From Escallonia rubra (taxonomy: Eukaryota > Streptophyta > Magnoliopsida > Escalloniales > Escalloniaceae): a DNA stretch of 64,000 bases. This document shows, one piece after another, positions 1-11,034 of the stretch. Below the pieces are notes generated by a model. It was not told the DNA's origin. It worked only from the letters and a program-made list of their open reading frames with translations, and searched no databases. Within the stretch, counting starts at the first letter, position 1, and every line of letters starts with the position of its first letter. The translations under genes and the position numbers were made by a program. The stretch lies in contig JAVXUO010000740.1 of the NCBI GenBank assembly GCA_033065855.1, forward strand, positions 248,001 to 312,000, written 5' to 3'.

Positions 1-544
1 AGATTCATTGAGATACATCTGCTTTATCAGTGGCCATGGAGGTTGTATTTGCGAGCACTGAATTGTTCATTTCAAATTCCTTCAGCTGCTTCATCTTGGA
101 CTAAGTTTGGGCTTGTCTTTGCAGGATTTGGCACTTGCAAGTATCCTACAGGGTACCGATGAGTAGACAGGGGAACGGATGGAAGCTTTTGAATAAGTTG
201 ATAGGATTCAGATAGGGATTAGTTGGGTTTAGCTCTTTTAATTTTTCCTAGGACTATTTATATATATTGTGTTGTTTAGGAGACATTTTTCCTCCTCAAA
301 TTTCTTCTGCAATGGCCATGTAGATTCATTGAAATATGTAGTTGTGTGGTTACAAATGTAAAGATTGTCATGTGTTTTGGGTTTCATGAAACTTCAACTA
401 TGTAAAAGTAATGTTTTCCCTTTTAGTAGTTTTAGTTTGCAATATGTGTTAATTAGTTTTTTGTTAATTTGTAATATAATGGGATGGAAATACCTTCATG
501 ATAACAATATCAATTGCACAGGGAAAAAAGGGAAAAGACCCAAA

Positions 545-689
545 AAAAAAAAAACTAATGAGTCGGGTCTGAATGACTGACCCATTTTTTACCCAACCCA
601 AGGCATGCTGGACCCGTTTCTGACCCAACCCATATCTGACCCATAATTATTTGACCCAACCCAACCCAACCCGCCCATTGCCACCCCTA
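545..689. mobile_element. hAT-type element, one end only
   Basis: This stretch is rich in GACCC/AACCC repeats and stops at ATTGCCACCCCTA. Read from the other side this is TAGGGGTGGCAAT followed by GGGTTGGGT repeats, the usual terminus of plant hAT (Tip100-like) non-autonomous elements. The matching opposite end with an 8-bp target duplication (expected GTCTTATA) was not found in the first 560 bases. The element is therefore truncated, or its other end lies outside the window. Confidence 0.45.
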
Positions 690-860
690 GTCTTATATGG
701 TGATGGTTATGGTGGGCGTGGTCATAGCGGGTGGTGATAGGTTTAGTGGGGGTGGTCATGCATGGTGATGGGTTTTGTAGGGGTGGCCCAGATGGTGATG
801 GTTTTGGTGGCACGGGTTACAGATGGTGGAGATTGTCACGAGTGGTGATGGGTCAGCAGA
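690..860. repeat. GT-rich minisatellite, array 1
   Basis: Degenerate repeats of about 27-30 bp on the theme GGTGATGGGTTTNGTGGGGGTGGTCA. A related array lies at 3340-3590, and the phrase TGATGGTTATGGTGGGCGTG occurs in both (701 and 3390). This suggests that the two arrays, and the copia fragments after each, derive from one duplicated block. The short open frames across it are only repeat translation. Confidence 0.6.
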
Positions 861-861
861 G

Positions 862-1155
862 GAGTTGAACAGCTTATCATGTACAAGAATAGAATGGTAC
901 AAGAAGGAAATGAGCGAGAGTTTAAATCTAGGGCATCACACACATCATCCAAGGGGACAAATGGCGGATTCCTCCTTTTGCTCCTCAGCCTACGGGGCTT
1001 GTGATGGGTTTTAATAATCATCACAGTAACCCTAGGTTGTTGAACAACTTATCATGTACAAGAGATAGAACGGTACAAAGAAGGAAACGAGCGAGAGTTT
1101 GAATTTGGTGCATCACTCATATCATCCTAGGGGACAAACTAGTACGGGGTTTAGC
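862..1155 (+). pseudogene. copia gag C-terminal fragment, two tandem copies
   Basis: Two successive copies of a segment whose plus-strand translation ends in a RGQTSTGFNNHH-like stretch, typical of the low-complexity C-terminal gag region of copia elements. Each copy contains the phrase ATCATGTACAAGA followed by AGAAGGAAA(T/C)GAGCGAGAG. Stop codons and small indels break both copies. The same segment recurs twice at 3575-3905, ahead of the second copia fragment. Confidence 0.45.
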
Positions 1156-1169
1156 TTTTGCTTGTTCTA

Positions 1170-2900
1170 AATCCTCTTTGGTTGATGTAACACATAATTC
1201 TTGGTGACTTGATAGTAGAACTTCCACTCATGTTTTCATGTCTTTGGAGGGATTCACTAACAAACACAAGTCATGTGAGAGTAAAGTCAATATGTTTGTG
1301 GCAAATAGAATTAACATTGTCGATTTTATAAGAGATATTAAGTTAAATCTTTACTTTGGTCTAGCATTGTTTCAGGGAACACTGTTTTTTTAGCATCTAT
1401 GAGGCAAAATTTGGTGGTAGTGTCAAAACTCGATAAGTCGGGCCATAATTTTTATTAAGAAGCAGAAGTTTCATTTTTTTTATTAATTTGGTTTTGGTTG
1501 GGAGTTATTACTTATGTGACGAATTATATAGATTGAATTAGACCTCCAATGAAATTTCAATGAATATTGAAAAAGTTGCCGCTAAGAAGGCATTAATGAA
1601 AGAAAAGTCAACAATGTCATGTCATAGAAGATTAATTTATATCTTCAAAATTAATTATGGAGATCTTGTAACTTGTGTAGATTGTATTATAGGAAAATTA
1701 ACTAATTCTAAAGAAAAGATGCTACATGTAGTAGTTATCTTTGAAAATCTATTAACACTTATATTAATTAGACCTTATCTCCTAGATTGTGTTGAAAAAG
1801 GTCTTTTATTACCTTTATCAATGACTACTTACATTATGACTATTGAGTAACCAAAACTGTTAGGCTTGACCAAGATGGAGAGTATTGTACTAAAATGGTG
1901 ATATTGGTCCATATAACTCAATATCTAAAGGATTGTGGGATAACTTGTTTGTACGCATGCCAAGTATTTTTTTAATAGAATGGTGTGGTTGAATGTCATA
2001 ACCTTACTCGTAATGGCAAGTTGCATGATGAATATAACCAACTTACCCATTCACTTTGGGGAGAAGCTTAAAATTGCTGTGTATAGGTCTAACAGGTAGC
2101 TAGTAAACCTATTTTTGAAACTATTTTCGAGTTGTGGACTGGTAGGAAGCCTAGTTTGAATCATTTTCGGATTTGGGGTTGTCCAACGGATTTTAAAATA
2201 CGTGACCCATTGAATAAGAAGTTAGATATTGAGATCACTCGTTGCTCTTTCATTGATTACCTGAAGAGCTCTAAAGGTTATAGGCTTTAATATCCTTATT
2301 ATAGTAAATGATTGTTGAGTCCATGACATCAAAACCCGTGAAGTATGATATGGTTTATTGTAACCGTGTGAAGCTTTAGAAAATGAATAGGTTATATTTC
2401 TAACTTATAGAACATGAGAACGTTTTGTTTTAACGAGTGGGAGAAATAGAAGGACGTTTAGAAGAGCAACCTATCAACCCTCTTGTAGAAATTGCCCAGC
2501 CAGTTCAGAATGTTCCCATGAGGTGGTCACTGAGAGTTTGAAGACCGACTTTATCTACACATTACCTTGTCGGTGTTAGAGAGCAAGATTATGATGTCGG
2601 GGACATAGTTCATCCAGTGAGTTATAATCAAGACATTTTAAGCTCGAGATCTCAGAAGTGGGTAGATGCAATGATGGATGAGATGGATTGTACAATACTA
2701 AATGGGGTTTGGGAGTTAGTTAAACTTCCTGAATGACTTAATCCATTAGTATTAAATGGGTAAGAAAGTGAGACTCCAAGGGGAAAATGGAGAGGTATAA
2801 AGGGTGTATAAATATAGATGGAGAATAAAATATACCAAGACATTTTCACCAGTTTCAGTATAATGCTAGGTTAAAAGCAAGAGGGTGTAAACAGAGAGAA
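1170..2900 (+). pseudogene. Ty1-copia pol remnant, copy A
   Basis: Degenerate plus-strand copia polyprotein readable only in pieces. In order: a protease-like segment (NSW-LDS motif near 1195-1215), a pre-integrase zinc-finger segment (CVDCI-GKLTN near 1675), an integrase core start (D-Y motif near 1815-1850), the integrase segment ELWTGRKPSLNHF with W-GCP (about 2125-2190), and weak N-terminal reverse transcriptase traces to about 2800. Frameshifts and stops occur throughout, so no protein could be made. It is collinear with the block at 3990-5930. No LTRs were found for it. Confidence 0.65.
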
Positions 2901-3339
2901 TAGAATATATGTGAGTTATTTCCTGGTGAAACGTGATGGTTTATAGTTGTTCGATGTGCCGATTATATAGTTGCGGCGATTCTCGGTGGAACAAGAATTT
3001 CTTGTTAGTGTCGTCGGCAGTAATGGGTGGCCGCATAAGGGACTGAAGGAGCCCGTGATTTATGATAGTAGTGGGTTGTGATTCGTGATGGTGGTGAGAT
3101 AAGGTGGAGTCAATGATGGATGTTTGTTATGGTAATAGTGGTGACGGTGATAAAGAGAATGAAAGTATGGATTGGGCTTTATGGGGTTTGTAGCTATCGA
3201 GTTGGGAATGGTTGATGGTAGTGTATTTGATGGGAATTTATAGTGTTGTTGGTTGGTTTTGATGGAGTTGGCATTTTCAGTGTGATGTTTGGTTGATGAT
3301 GGTAGTTGCGTGAGGTTAATTGGTATGACGAGGATTTGG

Positions 3340-3590
3340 AAGTGGTGATCACAAGTGGTGATGGGTTTTATGGGGATGTTTGTGGATGGTGATGGTTATG
3401 GTGGGCGTGGTCACGACGTGTGGCGATGGTTTTTGGTGGGAGTAGTCACAAGTGGTGATGGGTTTTGTGGGGTAGTCAGAATGGTGATGGTTTTGGTGGC
3501 GCTGGCCACAAATGGTGGGGATAGGTTTGGTGAGGGTGGTCGCTAGTGGTGATGGGTTTGGTGGGGGGCATTGTTGAACAACTGATCATG
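3340..3590. repeat. GT-rich minisatellite, array 2
   Basis: Second array of the GGTGATGGGTTTTGTGGGG theme seen at 690-860, about 2.69 kb downstream of the first. It precedes the second copia fragment just as array 1 precedes the first. The 2900-3340 stretch between is G/T-rich and looks like older, more degenerate repeat material. I see no gene in it. Confidence 0.55.
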
Positions 3591-3905
3591 TACAAGAGAT
3601 AGAATTGTACAAGAAGGAACTGAGCGAGAGATTGAATTTGGTGCATCACCCATGTCATAATGGGGGACAAACTAGTACTGGATTTAACAATCACCACAGT
3701 AATCCTAGGTTTAACCATTGGTGTTCAATAGCTTATCATGTACAAGGGATAGAACAATAATAGAAGGAAATGAGTGAGTCGAATCTGGTGCATTACTCAC
3801 ATCATCCTAGGGGACAAACTAGTACTGGGTTTAATAATCATCACAATAACCCTAGGTTTAACCAAAATCATAAAAACTATCACAGTCATGAAAAACCTAG
3901 TTAGT
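3575..3905 (+). pseudogene. copia gag C-terminal fragment, two more copies
   Basis: Two further copies of the gag-tail segment seen at 862-1155, containing TCATGTACAAG, GGGGACAAACTAGTACTGG and TTTAA(C/T)AATCA. The last copy runs into a stretch reading NNPRFNQNHKNYHSHE, typical of copia gag tails before the zinc knuckle. All are interrupted. Four copies in two pairs suggest local tandem duplication of a dead element. Confidence 0.45.
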
Positions 3906-3989
3906 CTCACAATCTTTGGTGGTCCAATGGCAACTATAAGAAGGATGTTCTTGGTTAGAAAAGAAGTAAAAGAATGAAATAGGTAACTC

Positions 3990-5930
3990 GCTAGCTTTTG
4001 CTTGTTCTAAATACTTTTGGTTGATGTACCACATAATTCTTGGTGGCTTGATAGTTGAACTTATGCTCGTGTTTCTATCTCTTTTGAGGGATTCATTGAC
4101 AAAGACAAGCCAAGTGATAGTGAAGTCAATATATTCGTGGAAAAAGGAGTTAAAGTTAAAGTCGAGTTCACATGAGATGTTAAGTTAAATCTTTAATCTG
4201 GTTCTAGCATTATTTTAGAGAATATGTTTTTTAGCATTTACGAGGTGAAATTTGGTGTCACTGTTAAAACTTAATGAGTTGTGTCATAATTTTTTACTGA
4301 GAAAAGAAACTTCACTTTTTTCTTGATTCGGTTTGGTTAGAAGTTGTTATTTATGTGATGGATTATATAGATTGAATTTGAATTTAACCTCTTATGAAAT
4401 TCTAACAATTGTTGAAGAAGTTGGCACAAGAGGGTATTAGTAAAAGAGAAGTCTTCAATGTTATGACACAGAAGATTAGCTCATATCTCCAAAATTAGAT
4501 TTGGGAGATCTTGTTGCTTGGGTAGATTGTATAAAGTCAAATTGACCAAAAAAAAAAAAGATGCTACAAGTGGTAGTTATCTTTTACAAAATAGTAACAC
4601 TTATAGTAATCATCAACCTTATCTCCTAGACTGTATAGAAAAATGTATTTTATTACCTTTATCGATGACTATTCTCGTTATGACTATTGAGTGATCAAAA
4701 TTGTTAGATCTCACTAGGGTGGTGAGTATTATAGTAAAATGGTGATGTTGGTCCATATACATAACTTTGTTAAATGTCTAAAGGCTTAGGGATAATTGCA
4801 GTGTACACAAGCCAAGTATTTTTTAACAGAATAGTATGGCTAAGTGTCGTAATAGCACTCGTAATGGCTACTTGAATGATGAGTAGAACCAACTTACTCA
4901 TTCACTTTAGAGAAAATCACTTAAAATTGCCATGTATAGGTCTAACAGAGTAGCCAATAAAACTCTTTTAAAACCCTTTTTGAGTTGTGGACTGGTAGGA
5001 AGCCTAGTTTGAGTCATTTTTTGTTTGGGTGTTGTCCAGCGGATGTTAGAGTATATTACCCATCAAAGAAGAAGTTAGACCTTGAGACACTCGTCGCTCT
5101 TTTATTGATTACCCGAAGGCCTCTAAGGTTATATGCTTTAATGTCCTTCCTATGGCGAAATGATTGTTGAGTCCATGACATCAAGACGTCTGAAATATGA
5201 TATAGGTGATTGTGACCGCATGAAGCTTTAGAAAAGGAATAGGTTATGGTTCTTACTCCTATAGTACATGAGAAAGATGTGTTTCAACGAGTGGGAGAAA
5301 TTAAAAAATATATAGAAGAACAACTTATCAACCCTATACTAGAAACTGCCCAGCCAGTTCAGGATGTTCCCATGAGGTGGTCAGAGAGAGAGTTTGAAGA
5401 TCGACTTTATCTACTGATTACCTTGTCACTTTTTTGTTAGAGAGCAAGATTATGACGTTGGGTACATATAGGTGATCCACGAAGAACTTATCAACCCTAT
5501 ACTAGAAACTGCCCAGCCAGTTCAGGATGTTCCCATGAGGTGGTCAGAGAGAGAGTTTGAAGATCGACTTTATCTACTGATTACCTTGTCACTTTTTTGT
5601 TAGAGAGCAAGATTATGACGTTGGGTACATATAGGTGATCCACTGAATTATAGTCAAGCCATATCAACCTTGGGATCCTAGATGTGGGTTGATGCAATTA
5701 TGGATGAGATACCGTACAATACTAACTGGGGTTTGTGATTTAGCTAAACTTCCGGAGGGTCTTAAAACGACCATTGGTTGTAAATGGGTATAAAAAAAAA
5801 GACTCCAAAGGAAAAGCGGAGAGGTATAATGTTAGGCTAGTAGCAAAAAGGTATAAATAGAGATGGAGAATAAAATATACTGAAACTTTTTAATCATCAG
5901 TTTCTATAGAAGACTCTTTTCGGACTTTCA
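3990..5930 (+). pseudogene. Ty1-copia pol remnant, copy B
   Basis: A second decayed copia pol block, parallel to copy A, with better-preserved landmarks. It has a protease-like segment near 4030, CVDCI-type zinc finger remains near 4520-4560, and an integrase start reading FIDDYSRYDY near 4655-4690. ELWTGRKPSLSHF lies at 4980-5020, and the region ahead of the reverse transcriptase (VPMRWSEREFEDRLYL) at about 5365-5420. Multiple stops and frameshifts make it a pseudogene. It contains a recent 163-bp tandem duplication at 5318-5643. No flanking LTRs are recognisable. Confidence 0.65.
5318..5643. repeat. 163-bp direct tandem duplication
   Basis: Positions 5318-5480 and 5481-5643 are nearly identical; I saw one difference near the start of the unit. 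The duplication lies inside copia remnant B. Such close identity in an otherwise heavily mutated element means the duplication is much younger than the element. Confidence 0.9.
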
Positions 5931-6159
5931 TGTCATTGACAGTACGTTCTTATCTTGAGCTTCCACATATGGGTGTAGAGTCAATTTTTTTAAATGATTA
6001 TTTGTCTTAAGAAGTGTACACGAGGTAGCCCAAGGATTATTTTGAGGCGACAAGTGGCAAGCATATGGTTCGTCAGTCAAATAAGTCCATCTATAGTGTA
6101 AACACTACAGAAAAATGACATGAATACCTTGAATTGTTGGATTAAGCCCGTCTTAATAT

Positions 6160-6912
6160 GATGTTTATGAGTTTTTTTAAGGAGAGAAAAGAAAAGAAAG
6201 TGCTTTCTTTCTTCCCTTTTCTCTAATTTATGAGTTTTTTTAAGGAGAGAAAAGAGATGAAAGTTTGGGCTTCTTTTGTCTCTAAATCTCCCCTCACAAA
6301 TTTGAGAAAAAATAGAGAGAAAGAAAACTATCATAAGTAATATTTTAATAATGTCCATATTACCCTTGAGGTGATTGAGACTAAATTTTTAAAGACTTTT
6401 AGGTTTTAGAGTTCCTTAAAAGAACATATCATTTTACTTACAAACAGATGATTATTCGAGATGTTGGACTTGACCTACGACCGATTGTTTTGATTTTAGT
6501 GTGACATTAATTAGATTTGGGGTGTTGGAACGTGTGTAGTTAAGGCTAATTTTTTTTAAATTTTTATTTTTACTGTGACAATAATCAATGATGTAAGGCT
6601 TATTATATTAGTATGGTATATATGATATCATTGATGACTAATCTGTTTCCCCGTCAAAATTATATTTTTTTAGGATCATACATCATACTCTTTGTTAGAA
6701 TCATCACAATATAGTATATGAGTATATACGTAATTGAGTGTCTTTTCTTTACTTTTCGGCAGAACTAAAAAACAAGAGAAATGAATGATACTTTCTTTTT
6801 TCTCTTAAACTCACAGACAAGAGAAAGGAAAAATTGTCTTCCATTCTTTTCCTTTCTCTTCTCTTCCCTTCTCTACCTTCATTTTCTCTCATCTTAAAAC
6901 TCACAAACAGGC
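6160..6912. repeat. MITE-like inverted repeat, purine/pyrimidine rich
   Basis: The phrase GTTTATGAGTTTTTTTAAGGAG (6163-6184) reappears inverted at the right side (CTCATCTTAAAACTCACAAAC near 6877-6905). Partial internal copies lie near 6230 and 6795-6830. Long A/G-rich and C/T-rich stretches flank these. The layout suggests a miniature inverted-repeat element or two nested ones. I could not define a target duplication, so the borders are approximate. Confidence 0.35.
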
Positions 6913-8857
6913 TATAATTATTTTAGACCATCATGTGAATAGGCAAATCTAAACATTGGAAAAATGGGTTAGGACCTAAAATCGCTGGACTTTCGTTTTG
7001 CTTCCCACTCTTTGTGGCTTATACCAACCAAAATCGACCTCCCTTTGTTGCAGCTCCTGTTATCACGACAGCCTTCCCAGTACCCAATAACCCTCCATGC
7101 CAGGTAAACATTGATCCCCTCTTCATACTCCTTCTCATGTGCCCATTAGTTTTCACATCCCTCTCCGCACTCGCCAATTAAAATTAAATTAGGTTCGGGT
7201 ATTGGCGATGTGGCCGGAGGTGGTTGTATTGGCAATGGGTGATACCGACAGCTGTACTGGCAATGGATGATGGTTGCGGAGTTTGTATAGGTGATGGGTG
7301 GTGCTCGCTAGCTGCCATTTCGGTTTGCCCCAGTTACATGGTGAAACTACTCGCGTACAATGCCAGTGGTTTCCTGGAGCCCGATAGATGTCGTACCTGA
7401 CCTATTTGACATGTTGAATGACCTAATGACTAATTAGGAGAGTGATCTTTGAGTTGTTTATCAGATTGTAGTTTTATCTGTGCAAGGTCCAGGAATGCGT
7501 TGTCTTTGCAGATTCATCTGTTGAAACAATTGGTGCTTGCTCATAAGCCATACCAGCCTTAAAAGGAATATTTCGATTGATTCCCTGCCAGAAGCTGAGA
7601 GATATACTTTCTTTTGATAGAAGCTAGCATTGGCCTTGGAAGGCCCTCATCTAATGGGGCTGCTTGATGAAGCTGAAAAGGCATATAAAAAGATGACGGA
7701 GCAAGTGAAAGTCTAGTACCAGTGCAGTCGTGGGGCATTCATCTTTTATCCCAAAGCTAGTAAGTTCCTTCACAAGTCCTTTGATTTATTAAATTGTGTT
7801 ATCAAATAGGTTTCAGGCTTCATACATGGAGTTAATAGTAGAAGCACAGGGCGTGCCGACTCGTGGTAAGCATAACAAACATTAGTCTATATCAAAAGGA
7901 AAATGGACGTTACTATTTTGAAAAACCAAAATCAGGAATTCGCCTTTTAAACTGTTTGAATAGAATATAACTTTGGAAGTTCATGTGGGATGAGATCTCT
8001 AAGTAAGTGATTGTATGGAAGAAATGTCACAGTGGTCAAGTTTTTAATGATGAGAGCATAGGGCAATCACATAATAAGATAAATAGTTCTGTACTGATTA
8101 CTACGTGAAGAACGATTTCTACGAAGTAGCATGAGAGTCACCTATGGTATTTAGATGCATATATAGCTGCTAAAGATGTGCATAAAGATATTCAATAACA
8201 AGAAAGGAGTACATAATGTCTTAGCTAATTATGGTTTTATTATTTTAAGTATTTGTTCGTTTTAATTTTGCAGTGGGCAAAACTATCCCTGAGATATGGC
8301 AGTCATTTGAGAAAGCAATTGATGTTCTTCAGATTCCTTATGAAATCAACAACTTTAGTTTAACTTATACCTTGCCAGAGTGACAAGATACTTTGGTGAG
8401 TGAGCTCAACTAAAGCTTGATAGAACCTCTTTAATTATTGGTCGAAGCTACTTTGTGTCTGTTTTTACATGTCTTGGTACCCACTGCTCTTGCACTTTTG
8501 TTGTAAAAATCTTCTTTGGAGTTTTTCCTCTTTGACAAAGGTGATAATGGTTGACTGGGTAATAGTTTGACCTAACATATTGGTAGCTCAAAAGAGTATT
8601 TAACACTTTTACTGAAATCATAAACCATTATAATAAGTTATAAAATAATGCGTCTTTTTCATTAGATACCAATACAGGACTAGCTATACCTGGGTAATTG
8701 GTTCCATGTTGGGGTCGCACTAAGGTTAAGGGTAATGATGTCATTTTTTAAGCACTTAACGTCAAGCATGTGTTTATAGCATAGATTACCCCAAAATTAA
8801 CATAGTTTAGATTGATCTCTACCAATAATTGGCAAGTTTTGGGAAATTATTGGCATA
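6913..8857. other. Unassigned region with possible decayed exons
   Basis: No intact gene is visible. Two plus-strand stretches look more protein-like than background: about 7624-7720 (contains EGPHLMGLLDEAEKAYKKM) and about 8272-8383 (contains GKTIPEIWQSFEKAIDVLQI). The second follows a TTTTGCAG acceptor-like site. I recognise no family in either. Each ends in a stop, and they are not joined by clear splice sites. They may be exons of a dead gene or a captured fragment. Confidence 0.2.
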
Positions 8858-9199
8858 CGTTAATAAATTGGGTCGTTGGACCCATTATCTGCCCACTAAC
8901 AAATAATGTTTGTTAGTCAAGATAATTATAGTTAATTTAAATATTATCATATTTATTTTCTAAGTGTTTGAGATAAAGTTAGTCTCTAATATCATCTCGA
9001 TATAATGGTTAGAGATATCCTAGTAAGTCATAAGACATAAGTCTTCCCCACAAAAACAAGAAAATCTCTCCTCTCGTTGCATTCTCTCTAGAGCGTCACT
9101 TATAAGCTTTAGGATTTGGTTCGTTAACGAGGAACTCGACTCTAGTAGCCGTTTTCTGTACTTGCAATAAGAGATCAAACGTGTTGGAGGCTCGTAACA
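8858..9199 (+). repeat. 5' LTR of the nested copia element
   Basis: Starts CGTTAATAAATT (TG changed to CG) and ends GGAGGCTCGTAACA. It aligns along its length with 24816-25193, with small indels (about 36 bp extra in the 3' copy). The similarity to the 3' LTR stops at 9199, but the primer-binding site lies about 94 bp further on, so the true LTR may extend to 9292 (TTTTAACA). Confidence 0.75.
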
Positions 9200-9293
9200 A
9201 CAATGATCCTTCGTCAGAATTTTCAGGATACATCATAGGATATGTTCCTGAACCCACTACGCGTTACGTGGTATATGTCTAAAGTTTTAACAT

Positions 9294-9306
9294 TGGTATC
9301 AAAGCA
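9294..9306 (+). other. Primer-binding site (initiator Met-tRNA type)
   Basis: TGGTATCAAAGC matches the usual plant copia primer site TGGTATCAGAGC, complementary to initiator tRNA-Met, with one change. It directly follows TTTTAACA, which looks like an LTR end. Confidence 0.7.
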
Positions 9307-11034
9307 TGATTACTGATTAATTCGCCTTTTAACATGCTAGTATAACTTATGTGCATGTTGCGATTTTTTTCGATTCGTGTGAATGAGACCCATCAAGAAA
9401 ATTTTGAAATTATGGAGCATGTTATTCTGAAAAATAATTATATGGTTTTGTTCACCTATGCCTGAGGATGAACTCCATAAAATTTCTTGATCATTGGAAA
9501 CATGATTTGTGAGATATCACAATTTCGTTTTTTGGCAAACATTTTTTTTTATAGTTTTGGGGCTCAAATTCGGTGTATGATATTTAGTTTTTATCATGAT
9601 TGGTTAATACAAAGTTAATCTATGAGGCTTAAGCTTTCCAACGATATATAACACGCATTATTTAGATTAAAAATGAGAGATATGGCCTCCTGAAGTTGGC
9701 CCCGCAGCATAGCGACTGCTGAAAAAATTAGGGTTTCTAAGAAGAAGATAAACTGTAAACTTCATCAAATCCACTCGCGGCAATGTTGTACTCGCCATTT
9801 AAATTGGTTGATCAATTTGAGTACACCAATGAACTCGAAAGACCCAACTTAGGGGGGGGGGGGGGTTGATTTTTTTCTCGAAAATGGAAAAACCTCGGAA
9901 GGCAGCGCTTGCACAATACACGCGGCGTGATGATATCGAATGGCGCACGCGTGCCATGCAGGAAAAATTGAGACGACCATGCGCCCCAGCTGAGCTGCAC
10001 AAGTGCTCAAGCCGAACCCACCACGCTCCACATGCGTGCCAAGAAGAACGACTCGCGTGCTCCAGCCGAGCTGCATTACGCGCCCACGCACACAATGTTC
10101 AGATGCCCAGACACTGTGGTGCGTGTAGGCTATTTTTGGCCCTTTTTTGTCACTGCCGGTGACTGAAGATTCTTTTTGGATTTTTGAGTTTTTTTATGGA
10201 GTCAAAATTACCTTTATACCTTTTATGTGTATTATGTTTAATTTTTAAACGACATTTTCTGTAGAAATTAGCTTTAAAAGTTTTTGTTAAGTTTTTGTTT
10301 TATACACAAATTTTTTTATTAATTCCAAAGGCTATATTATAGTCGAATTTAGCGTTAGTCAATTTTTAAGAATTTATCTCTCGATTTTTGGCTATTTGAA
10401 TAATGAATAACTATTAATTTTGCACTTCGTGGGCAGAAATAAATTTTTTAAGAGCTATATGACATAGATGAATTTTGTTTAATGAGTATGCCTTGATTAG
10501 CATTATGGTTTAACTATACCTTTGTTGCTGGTATAATTGTTGTTTGGGCTTCACTAAGCCCACACATTTTTTTTAAACCAATTTTTTCAAAGCCTTATCG
10601 CTCATTTCCTTGGAAGGAAAATATGGCATATTCATCCATTTAATTGCCCTTTAACTTGTTATTTGAGCATGCTAATTTTAGGATAAATTGATGAATATAA
10701 CATTGGCATTATACATAAACTTATGTTTATGTGTTTACTTTTGTTTTAAGGAAGTTCTTTTGAGAATAATGTGCTGTCTGGCATCTCTATTTTTTTTATT
10801 GGAATAGTTTTGTAGTAGGATTCTCAAAGATGAATTATTTCTATGTATCTTTTCAGAAAGCCTTGTGTGGGGATGTAATTTTGCATGCACATTATTTAAA
10901 TTAAACTTTTCTTAGCATATATTTTAGAATGCCAATATGGCTCATTGGAGTCCCTTGCACACCTTATTGTATGGTGTAATTTTATATTGCTCTAAATTGT
11001 CATGCGCATGATTTATTTCATTGTGGATTATATG
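9307..11034. other. Leader of the copia element, no intact gene
   Basis: This lies between the primer site and the Tat-type insertion. It has a poly-G run at 9853-9866 and a GC-rich block at about 9880-10110 inside otherwise AT-rich DNA, which suggests another small captured or inserted piece. Overlapping open frames on both strands of the GC-rich block share no recognisable domain. I see no clear termini. Confidence 0.4.

Noticed and set aside
125..166. Possible last exon (TTTGCAG, DLALASILQGTDE, stop) with a following AT-rich 3' UTR
   Set aside because: Too short to support, no family, and the upstream part lies outside the window.
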